The position numbers and the translations under genes were made by a program. This document shows, in pieces, positions 20,116 to 33,520 of a stretch of 64,000 bases of DNA. Origin of the DNA: Limonium bicolor (taxonomy: Eukaryota; Streptophyta; Magnoliopsida; Caryophyllales; Plumbaginaceae). How positions within the stretch are numbered: position 1 is the stretch's first letter; each line of letters starts with the position of its first letter. The stretch covers positions 303,314,167 through 303,378,166 of the forward strand of contig CM041779.1 of NCBI GenBank assembly GCA_023374045.1. Reading direction: 5' to 3'. The notes below the pieces were generated by a model, which worked only from the letters and a program-made list of their open reading frames with translations, did no database searches and was not told the origin of the DNA.

Positions 20116-23100
20116 TGAAATACCCCAAACTTAGATATGGTGTTTAAATGATAAACTAAGATATAAGGAGGCTAAATAATGCCTTAGAAACATTAAGAAA
20201 CATTTCTAATCAAAGAAAATATAAGGAAACACCAAAAGAGCAGTTTTAACAAAAACGTGCTCTAAGCTTGGAGAGACTTGGGAGAGTACCCAAATATTGT
20301 TCTAGGACCTTAGTAATATCCTAATGGTCATTTCAAATCAATTACCAAAGAAAACCAAGCTTGAAAACAAGTTAAAACACAAAATGTGCTTTAAGGAGTT
20401 TTAAAGCACGTTTTTGAAAAATTGTCTTGTAAATGAGTTTTGAATGGCTAAATGTCCATCATTACTCTTTAATTAACATGTGTACTATATAGTATCACAT
20501 TTGGAAGTCTATATCAATGGGAAATCAAAAATTTCACAACAATGTGCCTTGTTTTGATGAATAGTGAATTAATTAAGCTAGTTTATAACATAAGTCTATA
20601 TAAGTGAGACATTTGGTCAACAAAGACTTAATTACCCTTAATTATAAAAGGGGGCCGGTTTTTAAGTGTGACTCACCACACTTATCTAGCTAAGTAAAGA
20701 GAAAGCAAAAAACAAGTAAGTTATAAAGTAAAAACACTATTCACCTTTTAAGATAAATATCACATTTTACTTACCTCTCTCACTCTTCATTCTCCCTTGT
20801 TTCACACGGTTTCTTGCTCTCTTTCTCTTCTCCATTCACGTAGAACTCAACTCCATGAAAGCTCCATCTTCTCTTGCACACTACTTGCTCATTTAAGCTC
20901 CAAATCCAAAACAAAATACATATTCCTCTTAGTTAGCTCAAGCTCCTTCTTTCTATCTTTTCAAAACTTCAAGAGCTTCATTTTGGTGCCAAGTCAAACC
21001 ACCATTAGAGGAGGAAATTCAAGTTTGGAGACTCCATTGGCATCTCCATTCTCTCAAGGTAAAGAAAGTGTAAGAAAATCTAGGTTTCCACCATTTTCTT
21101 CACATGTCCGAAAATATATACTCATGGAACTCCATGTTTATGCCTTGTTCTAGCTTGTTTCTACTCTTCAAAGGAGAGAGGAGGTCCTTCTTGCTTCATA
21201 TCCAAGTTTGTCTTGAGAAACCAAGGTAAAACAATCACATTAATACCTTAAAACATATTTTTAACCTAGGGTTTGTTCCTTAGGGTTAATGTGTTATCTA
21301 GTACTCATTGGAGTCATTGGATATTGGTTAGAACATTGGCAAGGAGACACACATTGGTGACCGAGATTGAACAAAGAAAAACCTAAGGAGAAAAGCTTTT
21401 AAGCTTGTGAGAAAACAAGGTAAGATACTTACCTTAAGATGTCTTGTTGTTTAAGGGAATGGAATTTAGATGTATGATGAGTTTAGTGTAGAGCTTATAT
21501 TGGGAAGGTTATATAAAACCTAGGAGAAACAATGACTATACTTGTGAACTTGTGACTAAGGAGCAAATGAGAAAAAGAGATAGTTTAAGAATATCAAGGT
21601 GAAGTACAAGAAGCATTTTATTTCAATGGGAGCCTTGTTGAGTGTATTCGCAGGTTGAAGGCATATATATGTGGAAATTCAGTGGTTAAGATTATTGTCA
21701 TTTAAGGGCCTAAGTGCCAAGCATTTTAAGTTTAAGCACTATATGATGATGTGGTGTGGTTTTGGTGTAAATTGGGTGTTAAGGTGTTGTGGTGAGAATT
21801 TGTGTGATGTTGGTTGTTTGATGGAGAAAAACCATGTATTAGGTGGTATTATATACTAGAGAACCCATGGCAAAATTTAGAGGAGAACCTAAGTGTTTAA
21901 GATATTCTAAGGGAATTTAATGACTAAGGAAGCACTAGGACGTTCTATAGGTTGTCTTGATGAAAAAGAGTGAGAGTTAGGTGTTCTAATGACTTATAAT
22001 GACTTAGGCATTACTATGAAGGATTTAGAAATCAAGAGAATGTATTTGAGTATTTAGGACTTAGGCAAATGTTGGTGCACAACTAAGAAGGAAATAATGT
22101 GTTGATGATGGGAGTTTAAACTTGTGAAGGAACATTAAGTAAATGCTTAAGAGAGTTTAGATAGTGAAAGATGCTTGGGAGATGATGTTATAGTGGTGAG
22201 GAAAACATTTGGTATAGTGGCTACATTAGGTATGAACCACCACCTAGAAACCTAGAGGAAAGCATTACAAGTGTTAGCATTATTACAAGGAAAATGCATA
22301 AGGACTAAGGTGTATCTTGGTGAATGATTTAATGTGTTTTGAGGAGGGCTTAAGGTGTATTTGAGGTGCCCAAATGAGGTTATAACATATTAGGATATAT
22401 GAGGAGAAGTTTGGAGATGAATGGGAATTTAGAAACAAGGTTCTGGAGCCGACCGACCTTAGGGACCGAACTTGCAAGGTCGGTCGGGCTCAGTTTACAC
22501 TACCGGAAAATGTTTCTGGAATCGACCGAACTTGGGGACCGGACTTACAAGTTCGGTCGGACCTGTATTTTGTGAAGGAATTAAGTCTCTGGAATCGACC
22601 GAACATGGGACCGGACTTGGCAAGTTCGGTCGAGCTCAAATTTCCCACGGGGGAAACTCTCGGGAATTGACCGACCTTGGGGACCGGACTTACAAGGTCG
22701 GTCGGGGTAGAATTTTCAAACGGTGAAGTGTTCTGGAATGGACCGACCTTAGGTAAGGTCGGTCGGAAGTTCGGTCGGACCCAAAAAAAAAAAAAAAAGG
22801 AAATTTTAAATTCTAAGAATGGTAATAGGTAATGAGGTATACCTTTGGTAGGGTGGTAATGATTAGGACACTAAGAACTTAAGGAATTAAGTTAAGATTA
22901 AGTATAAGTTTTTAATGTTTAAAGTTAAGTTTGTAAGCTAAGTGGTAAGACTTGGGAGGTTATTAAATGAGAATCCTTAGGGACTAAGTGAGTTAAGTAA
23001 GGTGCAAATAACTAATGACCTAAAAATGAATGAATGCTTTAGGTTTGTGAATTGGGACCCCGAAGAAGGTTAAACAAACGACGATCGACGGTGAACGGTA

Positions 23101-24267
23101 CAATCCTTCTTGTGACCTACTTGCTAACGAGGTGTCCCTCGGCTTGTGTGCTATCTGTTTAATTGCTATGACTAAAACAAGATAAAGCATGCAACCGGTT
23201 ATATTGTTCTCGTTGTGATTGTGTTATATTTACACTAACCCGCGAGACTTTAGATTGTTACTAACCAAGTTTAGTACTTAATGAGTTAAGAATAAGAGTT
23301 AAGTTTGATGGTTGTTGGTTAATGCCTGTTAAGGCTTAGCTAGCACATGGTGATTAAGATTCTACTAACTGGAACTTGAGTGAGGAAACCCGGGACCGAT
23401 CTCCGGTCATGCATGCTAAGGAAAAAGGGGGACGGTATCTGAATCAGATCCGCCCTCCACTTAAGGACTTGTCTTCGGACTTGTAGCCTAGGGCCGGTTG
23501 CCGGCTCAGCTGCGCTGGACTCCCGTCCAAAGTAGGTGGCATTAAGATGGTGCGGTGGGATCACCTAAATCCCAGGTTCGAATTAAGCTACAACCAATCC
23601 CTTCCAGGAAAGGTTTGTATACTGAGATTAAGATTAAGATTGAGATAAAGATTAAGGTAAGGTAAGGAACTAAGATTAAGGAAATGAGGACTAAGGAGGG
23701 GGTTACTAACCCACTTGTTAAGGGAACGCTTGAGTCGTTCATTGGTTGTGAACTATTTATGTCCATCTGTGGTTATTGTTATTGCACTTCATATTATGCT
23801 TGTGTATGTAATCAATTTCCATGCTATCGACAATTAGTCGTTGTAGCCCCGTTAGCTTGGGGGCCATGAGAGGGTGTACCAGCATTCGTGCTGACCCCCT
23901 CGGGGGCTATTTTTACACTTGCAGGTAAGAGGCCCATGAGGACGCACTACGAGAGTATGAGCGGTTAGTCTTAGGGTGGGACATTTATTTTGAGTTCGGG
24001 TTGCGCCTGTGCACCCGACTGTTTATATTAAACTGATGTAAGTTTGGGATTATGTTTAAGATACTAGTACTCAGTTGGTTGTGGAGTTATGAATGTTGAT
24101 GTTTAAGCTGGATAAGTATTTTTGGATAAGTATTGTAAGCGTTTAAGCCGGTATATTCTAACGATCAGACCGTGGCAAGGTCCAGGTGTTGTTTATTTCT
24201 GCTGCGACGTATTCGATTAAGTGTTCAGATTGCGATAACCACGATAGGCTTTGGATGGGGTGTTACA
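20116..24267 (+). repeat. Element B 3' LTR
   Basis: 4152 bp and nearly identical to 9648-13765. It includes the five-unit palindrome array (22449-22781) and the double hairpin (23880-23914). It ends GGGTGTTACA next to the AAAAC target duplication. Confidence 0.95.
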
Positions 24268-24272
24268 AAAAC
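24268..24272. repeat. Target-site duplication of element B (right copy)
   Basis: AAAAC, matching 9643-9647. Confidence 0.95.
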
Positions 24273-25914
24273 GGACTTATAACGAAGAATCTGGGGGAGA
24301 TTGAAGATTAGAGTACACTCGGATATATATACACTTGTCGCTGTGAGACATCCTGTTGCAACCGCCTGAAATGGCGAGGTGAACCAGGCGGACAGGAGTA
24401 TTACAACCGCCTGTTTTGGCGAGTTCACCAGGCGGACGGACATGAGGCTACCGCCTGATTTCGAGCGGACAAGAGAGGCAGGACCGCCTGTAAAGAAGCG
24501 GACGTGACTAATTCAAGCGCACGAAACAGTTTTCTTCTTCTTTCTCGGCGCCGCGCTCGAACTACTACTTCATTAATTGCAGACGGCGCCCACCTTAAAT
24601 TGTGCACGCGTGACTGGCTCTGCAATCAATTGCTCTGCCCGATGAAATCTCTGACTGCAATCTTCACCGATTTGCACCAACTCCACCGCCATCTACTCGC
24701 TAGCTCACTGTCCCTGTCACTTCTCCGTTGTCTGCTTCTGAAATCCTCCGCCTATATAAACCCACACTCCTTGCTAAAAATCATCCAGTCATTCACGCAC
24801 CTATCAATCGATCCATTCACTCCATTCACTTCATCAAAAATCCATTCATCTATCAGTCCACGAATTAATCCATTCACCCACGCATCCATCATCCATCGAC
24901 CGAATCACTCGAACACTCGCACTCGACTCTCCCCCACCATCACCTTTTCCATTCTAAACCCACGTATTACACTCACTCACAAATTCATTCTCCAAATTCA
25001 CTTACGTACACATCCATTTACAATTCACAAATCACTCGACCACCACCACAAAACTCACACCCCACCATTCTCCATATATTATCATCTGCCTCAATTCTAT
25101 TCCGGTCTGTCAGAATAACGGAGCAGCTTCGGAGTCAGCGAAACAGATGATTTCTTTTACTCTTATCTCTGCTCATTTATTTAACATGTCCGGTTAGATT
25201 ATTTATACTCTGGGGAATGGTTATTGTTAGTTTGTTTTAATTGTGCACTTTATTTTACCGGTTTAAATTAATTATAATTTGATACGATTAATGTTATTAT
25301 CTCGCTTTTTAATAAATTACATGAGTTTATTAAATTGCTTTACGAAATCTATTTTGATCAGATCCATGATAAATAGATAGGTCACATTAATTGTTATGTC
25401 TGTGGAAAAATTTATTCTGATTGAATAAATCTAGTATTTCAGATGCAAAATTATATTCCTTTTAACTAGCCGTTTACATGTGTTTTGCCTGAGTTTATAT
25501 CAAACCTTGCATGTTCTGGTAAACGAGGTCATTAGAATTTAGGATTTAAATCTGAAGACTATAAAAGGAATTTTGCCAAATTATTCTTAATTAAACCGGT
25601 AGAATAGCATAATTAATCAAACGAGTAAAACCTGAACCCAGAGTTCGTTCTTCCATTTTCACAAACCACTTTTAATATTTTGTTATTTTAATTTTTAGTT
25701 GTTATTTAAATTACAGTTTAGAACAAAACAAAATTCCCCCTCAATTTATAACCTTTGCTAAGTCTAGATAATTATCACATAGTCCCACGGTTCGATACCT
25801 GGTTCCCATAAACTCTACTACAATAACCGGGATTTTTGCAACCTGACGGTTTTCTGATTTATTATTTTCTAAGATTATTTCATGGTATTTAATAGGTCAA
25901 ATTTATCGTTTGCA
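24273..25914 (+). repeat. Element A 3' LTR, part 2
   Basis: Continues A's 3' LTR after B. It matches 934-2530 except for 46 extra bases near 25722-25767 and a few small changes. It ends ATCGTTTGCA before the TAGAC duplication. The long open stretch inside (24504-25118) lies in the leader, is compositionally simple, and has no recognisable domain. Confidence 0.93.
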
Positions 25915-25919
25915 TAGAC
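25915..25919. repeat. Target-site duplication of element A (right copy)
   Basis: TAGAC, matching 719-723. Confidence 0.9.
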
Positions 25920-26489
25920 ATCAACTCCCAAACAACACGCGCGACCGGAACGACCGGATTCCTCACCCCCCATAATATATATATATAGTTAAGAGCTCCA
26001 TTATGGAACCTATCACATCCACACACCATAGGGTATTACAACCGGGTTAAACACACAAGGGAGGTAAACATACTTACATGCACAAACAACATAACTAACT
26101 CACGCATAGCCGTGGTTAGAACGTTCCCATGGTTTGGGTCGTTAAATCCGAATACCGATCTCTTATGTGATCCTAGATTTGGTTAGCTATAGTTTAACAC
26201 TTTCGAGGTTAAACGGTATCAGAACTAAACACGCCACATAATTGAATTACTGTAAACTCATTACATGTTTTTATCTAATAAGGTGGCAAACATTCAGAAA
26301 AACACAATGGCGTACAAGCCGGTGTAATCCGGTAGAACACAGGTTGCAAGAAACTGTCACCAAGGTCCACTCTATTGTGTCCTCTTATGTTCCTCGAACG
26401 ATTCTCAAACAACTGGTAACATTACAAGTGTTTCCATTAACATTGGGGTAACATGATTGTTTAACGACTTATGCGTCCATAGTTAACCC
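25920..26489. other. Unassigned repeat-like DNA
   Basis: Contains a short AT dinucleotide run (about 25975-25988). No coding domain or clear termini are seen. The later part may still belong to the reverse LTR fragment that is clear from 26490 on, because short blocks recall LTR sequence of B, C and E, but I could not align it by eye. Confidence 0.35.
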
Positions 26490-27430
26490 CGTCATCCCGT
26501 TATACTTAATTTTACTCTTGTGATCTTAAGTTCACAACTGTCACATCCAACCTAGCACTTGTTTACACTTTTTAAGGCCTTTACATGTCACCAAAAAAGG
26601 CCTAAACATCACATAAAGCCATTACCATCCAATCCCCCATCATTAGAAGTCATTAAAACACAATTTAGACAATTTTTGCCCTGGTCCGGGACTTGGTCCG
26701 GACCCAAGGTCCTGGACCAACACTGAAACATACTCTCGGCCCTTTTTTCACTTGGTCCGGGTCTTGGTCCTGGACTAAGGACCCGGACCACTTGTAAACT
26801 TGATTTTCGGCGCATTTTTAAGGGTGGTCCGGGTCCTTATACAAGGGCTAAGTCCCGAACCTTGTTAATAAGTTGTCAAAACACCATTTTTCAACCCCTA
26901 ATCCAACCTTAAACCTTACCTAATCATTCCATAATCTTTCCACATGTTTCCTACATGTTTAAATTCCTTAAAACATGCACTAACCCTTCCTAAAACATCA
27001 CTAACTTGTTACTCAATTTCTTACAAAAATTCCTAACACTTATAACATTTTTCCTTAGGATTTCTAAGTGGTGAATCATGCCTACAATATCACTAACCAA
27101 AGTGTTGCCTCACAAACATTACCACTACTCCAAAAGCATTATTTCCCACAAACACCTCATTTACACAACTCATTAAGATTTTTTTCCACAAGTTCATACT
27201 TAATCCTTCACAAGGCAATTTACCTCTTTGTTACCAAATTTTGCACAAGTCTTAACACTTCTCATAACATAACTTTGGTGTGTATAAAACACCCATTTGA
27301 TCTCTAAACCCTCCAAGACCATTCCTAGGTCATCCTAGGACTCATGAACACCTTAATTCATTTTCTTTCACCAATTTAACACTTAACAATTCCTAGTACA
27401 ACCTAGGTCACAATACTTCACCAAAGCACT
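26490..27430 (-). mobile_element. Reverse LTR fragment related to solo LTR E
   Basis: Parallels E at about 55220-56140: shared blocks around CCCGTTATACTTA, TTGTTTACACTT, CTTTACAT-TCACCAAA and CAATCCCCC, followed by three palindromic units GGTCCGGGAC...GTCCCGGACC-like at 26682, 26753 and 26825. Both LTR ends are missing, so this is a truncated older copy. It abuts element D near 27430. Confidence 0.7.
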
Positions 27431-30400
27431 TAAATTTGAAAAAAAAATGAAGAAAATAAACTTATATTAGTGTTTTATTTGAAGTTTTGGTTTTACTATG
27501 TAAGCTTCGGTAATTTTGACTACAAAACGTGAATCTATCAAAACATCAATTGATTTGGCAAACTGTATATGGACATTCAAAAATGATTTTAGTTTCTGGC
27601 AAATTGGTACTGTTTGGTTTCTTATGTGGGTGCGAACTAGAAGCCTCAAACCCGAATTAGGGTCCGAAAATGTTTACTTAATTTTGCAAGTTCAAAGCTG
27701 TGAATTGTGGAACTAACTGATGGTTAGAGTTTCGGTAGAAACTAGGGTTCCAAATTAGGAAATTAGGGCTTCCCAAAAAATTAATCACATTTCTGTGGTT
27801 CAAAGCTGTTAAATTTTGAAGTTGTTAATGATTAAGAGTTCGGTTTGGAATTAGGGTTCTCAATTTGGGAATTAGGTTTCAATTATTGAATTATTGTTTT
27901 CGGTCAGTAATCTAGGGTTTGTTATTAAATTGGGGTAAATCTGGAAAAATTGGGTTCGATTGATAAATTAGGGTTATGAGAATGGAATTAGGATTTTGAA
28001 TCTTAGAACATATTTTTGTGTTGAAATCATAATTATCACAAAGTTCAATTGGGAAATAGAAATACAGATTCTGAAAATTGGGAATCTTGTTTCGATCGAC
28101 ATGTAATGGTTTTGAATTAGGGTGAAATTGGTAAATTAGGGGTTTTCAAAATTAGGGTTTCAAATCAGTGTGAAATTGTTAAATTAGGGTTTTTAGAATT
28201 AAATGGGATGAAATTGGTAATTGTGAAGAAAGTGGGGGTAGGAATCGTAATTTATGTAAAATTGGGGTTAAAGTGTAAATATGAGAAAATTAGGGGCGAA
28301 AGTGTACAATTGGAAAATCTGGGGCGTAAATGTAGATTTGTAAAATTTAAGGGGTGTAATAGAATTTCTAGGAATTTAAGGACCAAAGTAGTAATTATGA
28401 AAAGTTAGGACCGAAAAAGTAAATTCCAGAATTTTTAGGGGTGATTTAGTAGTTACTGAAAATTCCAGGGGGTCAGAGGGTAAATCTCAAAAATTGAATA
28501 AGAGTTGGGTCAATGTCAAATTGGGGAATTCTGAGTGGCCAACCTAAGTCAATGTTAAGTTAGGCTTAGTCAAACTTGGGCTAGATTGAAATTGGGTAAT
28601 AAGGCCCTGTTTGTTGGGCTGGAATTAATCTAGACTTGAATTGGGTTTACATAAATTAGATTAACACAATAATGGAACTGGGCTTAAAAACAATCCACTA
28701 AGATAACAACTAAACAAATAATTAGTTAGAAATTTATCAAAACTAAACTGGGCTCTAGAAAAGTAATCAAGCTAGAAATTTGGCTGAAGCAAATGAAAGT
28801 CATTCGGCCTTTAAGATTAGTCGGAGTAAAGAGAAATGAAATTGGGCTAAAACATTTAACAACCTAGTATTGGGCTTACAAATAGATAACCAAAAATCTC
28901 AGATACTAAATACGATTGAGAATTTAGAAAACTAAAGTGAGCCTAAGCCCAAATGAAGGAGTGGATAAGTTTAGAGTAAATTAAGGTCAATCCCAAATAA
29001 GCAATATGACAATAATAAAGTTAGTAAAACCAATTTGGCTAACTAGAATTAAAATGTAAGACAATTTAACTTAGTTAAATTGGGACATAATCTAAGTTGA
29101 GGCCCAACTCCAAACTCGGTCAAATAAGATAAATGGGCTTTAGATCTATAGTAATCTAGTAGGTCGGAGGAAATAAATAAAACCCATAGAAAAATAAACA
29201 TGAGGAAACTAAAGTGAGGTGTAGTAAATAATAAAATTAACAAAACTTACACAAAGGCAATTTAACAAGTTAGACAAATAAAAAGATGTTGCTAATTCGA
29301 TCAACCTTTGAATTAGAAAATGAACTCGATTTACGAGTGAGTGTTATGGATCGATAAGTGGCTAACTTTAAATCGTTTGAAATTTATGATATAATTTCTG
29401 GTAGAGAATCTGATAAAGAAAGCTAGTAATTGGTGTAGGACTATTCTGTCCGAATAATTTGGGCTTTTAGTTGGGCCAGATTAAATATGTTCCTAGTTAA
29501 ATAAAACCCAATTATAGAATGTGTGTATCTAATTAAATCAATCACACACGTATTAAGTTATAAGTATGACTTAAGATTCGAACACTTGTATGAGGATCTC
29601 AATAGTGTTTAATTACGAGTTTTTCATCATTAGTTCGGTGAAACTGGCAAGTAAAGAGTTAGACTACTTTAAGTAGGAGAACTACACAAGGAAATTGATG
29701 ATGAAGATGAGGAATTAACAAATGGGTTTTCGCTCATACTATAGGATTCAGGAAATGGGACGTTCGTGGCTAGATGTAGATGATTGTATACTCGTGATTA
29801 AGATATATCAGAAAGATGAATATTCGAGGTATGTTATTGTGTGATCCGAATGGTCTGAAGGTTACCTCGGGTCCGGATAAATTGTGTGCTGTGTGACAAG
29901 ATGATATGGTTATTTAATTTTGTACACAATTATATGCTGATTATATATATAGCATGTTGATTTGTGATGGTAACTCTGATTATTGTACCATATGATATGT
30001 TATCACAATGAAATCCTTATGATTAATTGAATGAGAATGGGTTGTTTTCCAAATGAGTACTCTAATCTGTTAAACTGGATAAAAATGCATGTGGTACCAA
30101 TATATATACATTAAGTGAATGTGTTACCACTGAGTAACTTGGAAAGAAATGTAATATGATGTTACAATACTATCAAATGAAAAGTTTGGTTATGATGTTT
30201 ATGGTATACCTTCCTACGAATGACTTTTAGGAAGAAATTAGAAAGACCTTGATAAGGCACTAACACTATGATTTATGTGATCTGTGTTTTATATGTATGA
30301 CTACCCTAACCAGTACTTGGCTAACGGGTAGAATGTGGGTTATGAGCGTAGCTTAGGAACAAGAATACCTACGGGGTTCTTGGTCACGCGTTTTGGTGCA

Positions 30401-31335
30401 CCGAGTGGATGACAACAAACTGGTCCACTCAAATATTGGTAATGGTATTGGTAGTGGTATGTCGAGTGGATGATGACTAACTGGTCCACTCAAGTGATGA
30501 TATTGGTATGGCAAGCGGATGACGACTAACCATTCCGCTTAGATATTGGTATGATTCAATGAGGCCGATGTGCACGTCGACTTGGGAAGGGCCAATGCCC
30601 AGGTTGACCCACCTTCGAATAGGGTACATGTCACTTTCTAACACGTGACACGGGTGAAATTATGTGAGAACACACACGATGGGAAATTGGAGGATCTCTA
30701 ACTTACTAACAATCGCCGGATGGCACTAACAACGATTGACTTGTTCTGATATTTATGTATGGAATTTAAATATGATGAATGTGTTGTGTATGGTATGCCT
30801 TATTATGTTATATGATATGTTTGTAGCTACGTTTAATTTCTTGTGTTAAGCATGTTTGTTATATATTTATAAACCGGAATTTGCATGAAATGAACCTGCA
30901 TGCTCACTTGGCAAATACCTGAGTTAATTCTGAGGGTTCAGGAAGATTACATGATGACATACTCAGTAGCTGGGCTGACCCCTCCAGAAATATACTTTTT
31001 CTGGTGTGTTGATTGGAAATTCAAAGACGAAGAGAGGGCTGGGGTAGACTGATGTTTTGGGTTAGACTAGGCCCTAAGTAGTAGAGTTGCTCACAATCGT
31101 AGTTGAGATTCAGATTAGACTGTTATCTGGTAAGCTATCTCTGTCGTCACAGTGTTTTGGTCGGTTGTTAGTTTGGGTTTGGAGGCCTTGTCACGTGCAT
31201 TGGGCATGTGGCGCCGGTAGCATCTCTTTCGGTTAATTATATGGTTTGTAGACTTCCGCTGTAAATACTTGTATGGGTGTGTATATTATATGAGGTTTAG
31301 GGTGATAATTGGGTTTATGGAAAAGGGATGTTACA
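27430..31335 (+). repeat. Element D 5' LTR (start missing)
   Basis: Matches the 3' LTR from about 52473 onward and ends GGGATGTTACA. The first kilobase is rich in AATTAGGGTTT motifs (27760-28200), which resemble plant telo-boxes. Three palindromic units follow at 30403-30540. No coding sequence is recognised. Confidence 0.85.
30403..30540 (+). repeat. Three palindromic units in D LTR
   Basis: GAGTGGA...TCCACTC at 30403-30430 and 30464-30492, then AAGCGGA...TCCGCTT at 30513-30540. The third unit has changed both arms while keeping pairing. The loop motif TGACxACxAAC is shared. Confidence 0.75.
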
Positions 31336-31339
31336 AAAG

Positions 31340-31351
31340 TGGTATCAGAGC
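31340..31351 (+). promoter_or_regulatory. Primer-binding site of D
   Basis: TGGTATCAGAGC, four bases after the LTR end. A weaker AGAGC...GCTCT inverted repeat overlaps it. Confidence 0.88.
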
Positions 31352-31632
31352 ATAGGAACGCTCTGGTGACAGGAGATAGAGTTTGGAAACTGTGAGCCTA
31401 GGATATGGAATTGGGTGTGTGAATTCGTGTGTGAGGTACGTTAGTGTATGAACATTTAGTGAATTAATAGGCGCATACTGACATTAAATAGAACACTTTT
31501 GAGTGGGAAATAATTATGCGAGCTCATAATGTTGGATGGACTAGGAAAAGTCTTGCGAAGGTAGCGGGAAAGTGCTGGAAAGGAACGTAGTTAACCTGCA
31601 AAAATTGGTAAACCCATGGCTCCTTATGTCTC
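31352..31632 (+). other. Element D leader and gag start, before C
   Basis: The leader is followed by a degraded gag start: an ATG at about 31617 precedes C, and after C the frame-like text continues with a Pro-rich run from CCACCACCGCCCC near 46050, recalling the Gag of B and C. No open frame survives. Confidence 0.5.
31628..31632. repeat. Target-site duplication of element C (left copy)
   Basis: GTCTC, repeated at 45980-45984. Confidence 0.93.
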
Positions 31633-33520
31633 TGAAATACCCCGTAATTAGAAACAATGATTAATTAGGCTAATAAATAATTTTAGAGGCTTAATTAAGT
31701 CTAAATAAATATTAGGGAACAAATCCCGAAGAAAACGGATCCTTAAAATGGATTAAAAACACTAACGAACATTAAAGCGCATTTTTCGAGGTAACCGGGA
31801 AAACGTGACTTTAAGCGGGTCAAATAGACTCGTAACAATTTTGGTCAACTAAATAGTCATTAATAAATATTAGTGAAGCTTTGGAACCAATAAAATCAAT
31901 AAAACGAGAAATTAGTAAAAACTGTCAAAAACGGGAAGTTGTGGGGTAGAAACATAAATAACCAAAACTTATGTGTCCAATAATGTAAAAAGAATTTTTA
32001 CAACCCATATGGCTGTGTGTGCTGTCCGATTTCAGCCTCACTCACACACACCCTCTATTCTCTTTTTATTCACAAAAGACAAAAACATTAAAAAGCAAAA
32101 AGTAACATATCTACCTCACTACCCCACTCTCTCTCCTATCTCTATTCTTTTCTTCCTCACGTAACAGCACCTCACCCCTCACTCTCTATTTCTTTCTTCC
32201 TCTCCAGCGACAACAATGGAGGATTAGCAAACCCCCACAAAATACCACCTTCTCTCCTCTTGTTACTCCATCAAACCTTCTCCAAAAATTATAAAAAGTA
32301 TATCATTGTGTTCCTCTCTTCAAGGAGAACACTTCCCTCTTTTCAAAATCCGGAAAGGAGCATTTTCGTTTTTATGGGTATGCCCCATTTGGAGCTTCAA
32401 GACTACCATTAGCACCACCTTCTTCTCCTTGTTCTTTTAAGGTAAAAATCTTCTTGAAACTCCATCTTTTTCTAGCCTTTAAGGGCAAAACGAAATTAAG
32501 CTAAAACCTTGTTGGTTGTTTTGGTACTCTAGCCGATTTTGGGCTTTGTTGGAGGAGAGGAAACATTGTTCTTGAGCTATCCTAAGCATCACCTACATCC
32601 TTGCAAGGTAATGAAATCTCTAAACCCTAAAATATACCTTAAGCTTCAAAGAATGGTTAAGAGTTAGTTTTAAGTATTGAAATGTGTATGTATATGGGAT
32701 GTAGTGTAAGATTGTTGAAGTTGCTAAAACCGGTGGAAAGAGGAAGGGGGAAGAAAGGAGAAGCTTGTGAAATAACAAGGTAAAATATACTTGTCCTTGT
32801 GTAGTTTTGTATGTGTTTGTGTAACAGATTTTGGAAGTATAAAATGGTATTGTAAAATGGTAGTGTAGTGGTGGAGTAGTGTATAAGAGAATACAAATGT
32901 TTTGAAACCTTAAGAGACATTGTAAACTTGTCAAAACAGATTTGGGAATGAGAGGTTATGTGCAGGAATTTTAAGAGTGTTTAGTAGTTGATATTGGTGT
33001 ATGAGAGCTTGTATATTATTGCTGTTTTCAAACAGGTGAAATGGGTAACAAAATGTGAATACATGATGTGGTGAGAATGTAAGATTTTAGGGGAGGTTAT
33101 GTCAAAATTTACCTAGAACTAGAACACTTAAGAAAACTAGAAACTAGGTGAAACTATGTGCTTGTAACAGATTTGTATTGGAGCTGTTTAGTTGGTAGGT
33201 TAGGAGGGATAACTAATGTATTGTAAGCTTTAGAAATGACATTATAAGAGGGAGTTAAAGATGAAGAAGGTGAGAGTCAAAACCTGTAGCAAATGCAACT
33301 TAGAAAAATATTGTAAGTGCTGAAATGAGAACTTAAGAAAATGGGAGAGTGAATTAGTATAAAAGGGTGTAACGGATTGGTAATGGATTTAAACATGTTT
33401 AGGTGACTAATTAGGTGCTAAAATATGTGGGATTAAGTGCAGGAACAATGGGGAATTAATTAGGCAAAGTTTGGGTTGTAACAGACAAAGAAAACTGGAA
33501 AATCTGTCAAATTCGTAGCA

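Larger units (their letters stand above)
9648..24267 (+). mobile_element. Element B: Tekay-type chromovirus carrying an AlkB exon
   Basis: A 14.6-kb Ty3/gypsy element with 4.1-kb LTRs (TGAAATACCCC...GTGTTACA), TSD AAAAC and an initiator-Met tRNA primer site. The order is gag (three exons), AlkB exon, protease, RT, RNase H, integrase, chromodomain. The very long LTRs and C-terminal chromodomain fit the Tekay/Del chromoviruses. It inserted into element A's 3' LTR, so it is younger than A. The coding part has a handful of mostly single-base indels; the segment from RT to chromodomain is uninterrupted for 825 codons. The AlkB exon is not part of standard Tekay elements as I know them. Confidence 0.93.
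724..25914 (+). mobile_element. Element A: Athila-like Ty3/gypsy retrotransposon, interrupted by element B
   Basis: Full-length but defective element with TG...CA LTRs of about 1.8 kb, a 5-bp TSD (TAGAC), and Athila-type gag, protease (Asp-Leu-Gly active site), RT with FMDD box, RNase H and integrase without chromodomain, in that order. Without B it is about 10.6 kb. The two LTRs match almost throughout, so insertion looks fairly recent, yet gag-pol is broken in many places. No primer-binding site can be seen after the 5' LTR, and no envelope-like ORF is recognisable in the 1.5 kb after integrase. Lineage assignment follows from the protein motifs. Confidence 0.9.

Noticed and set aside
27760..28500. 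Interstitial telomere
   Set aside because: The AATTAGGGTTT motifs are irregular and part of D's LTR, present in both LTR copies; there is no TTTAGGG tandem array.
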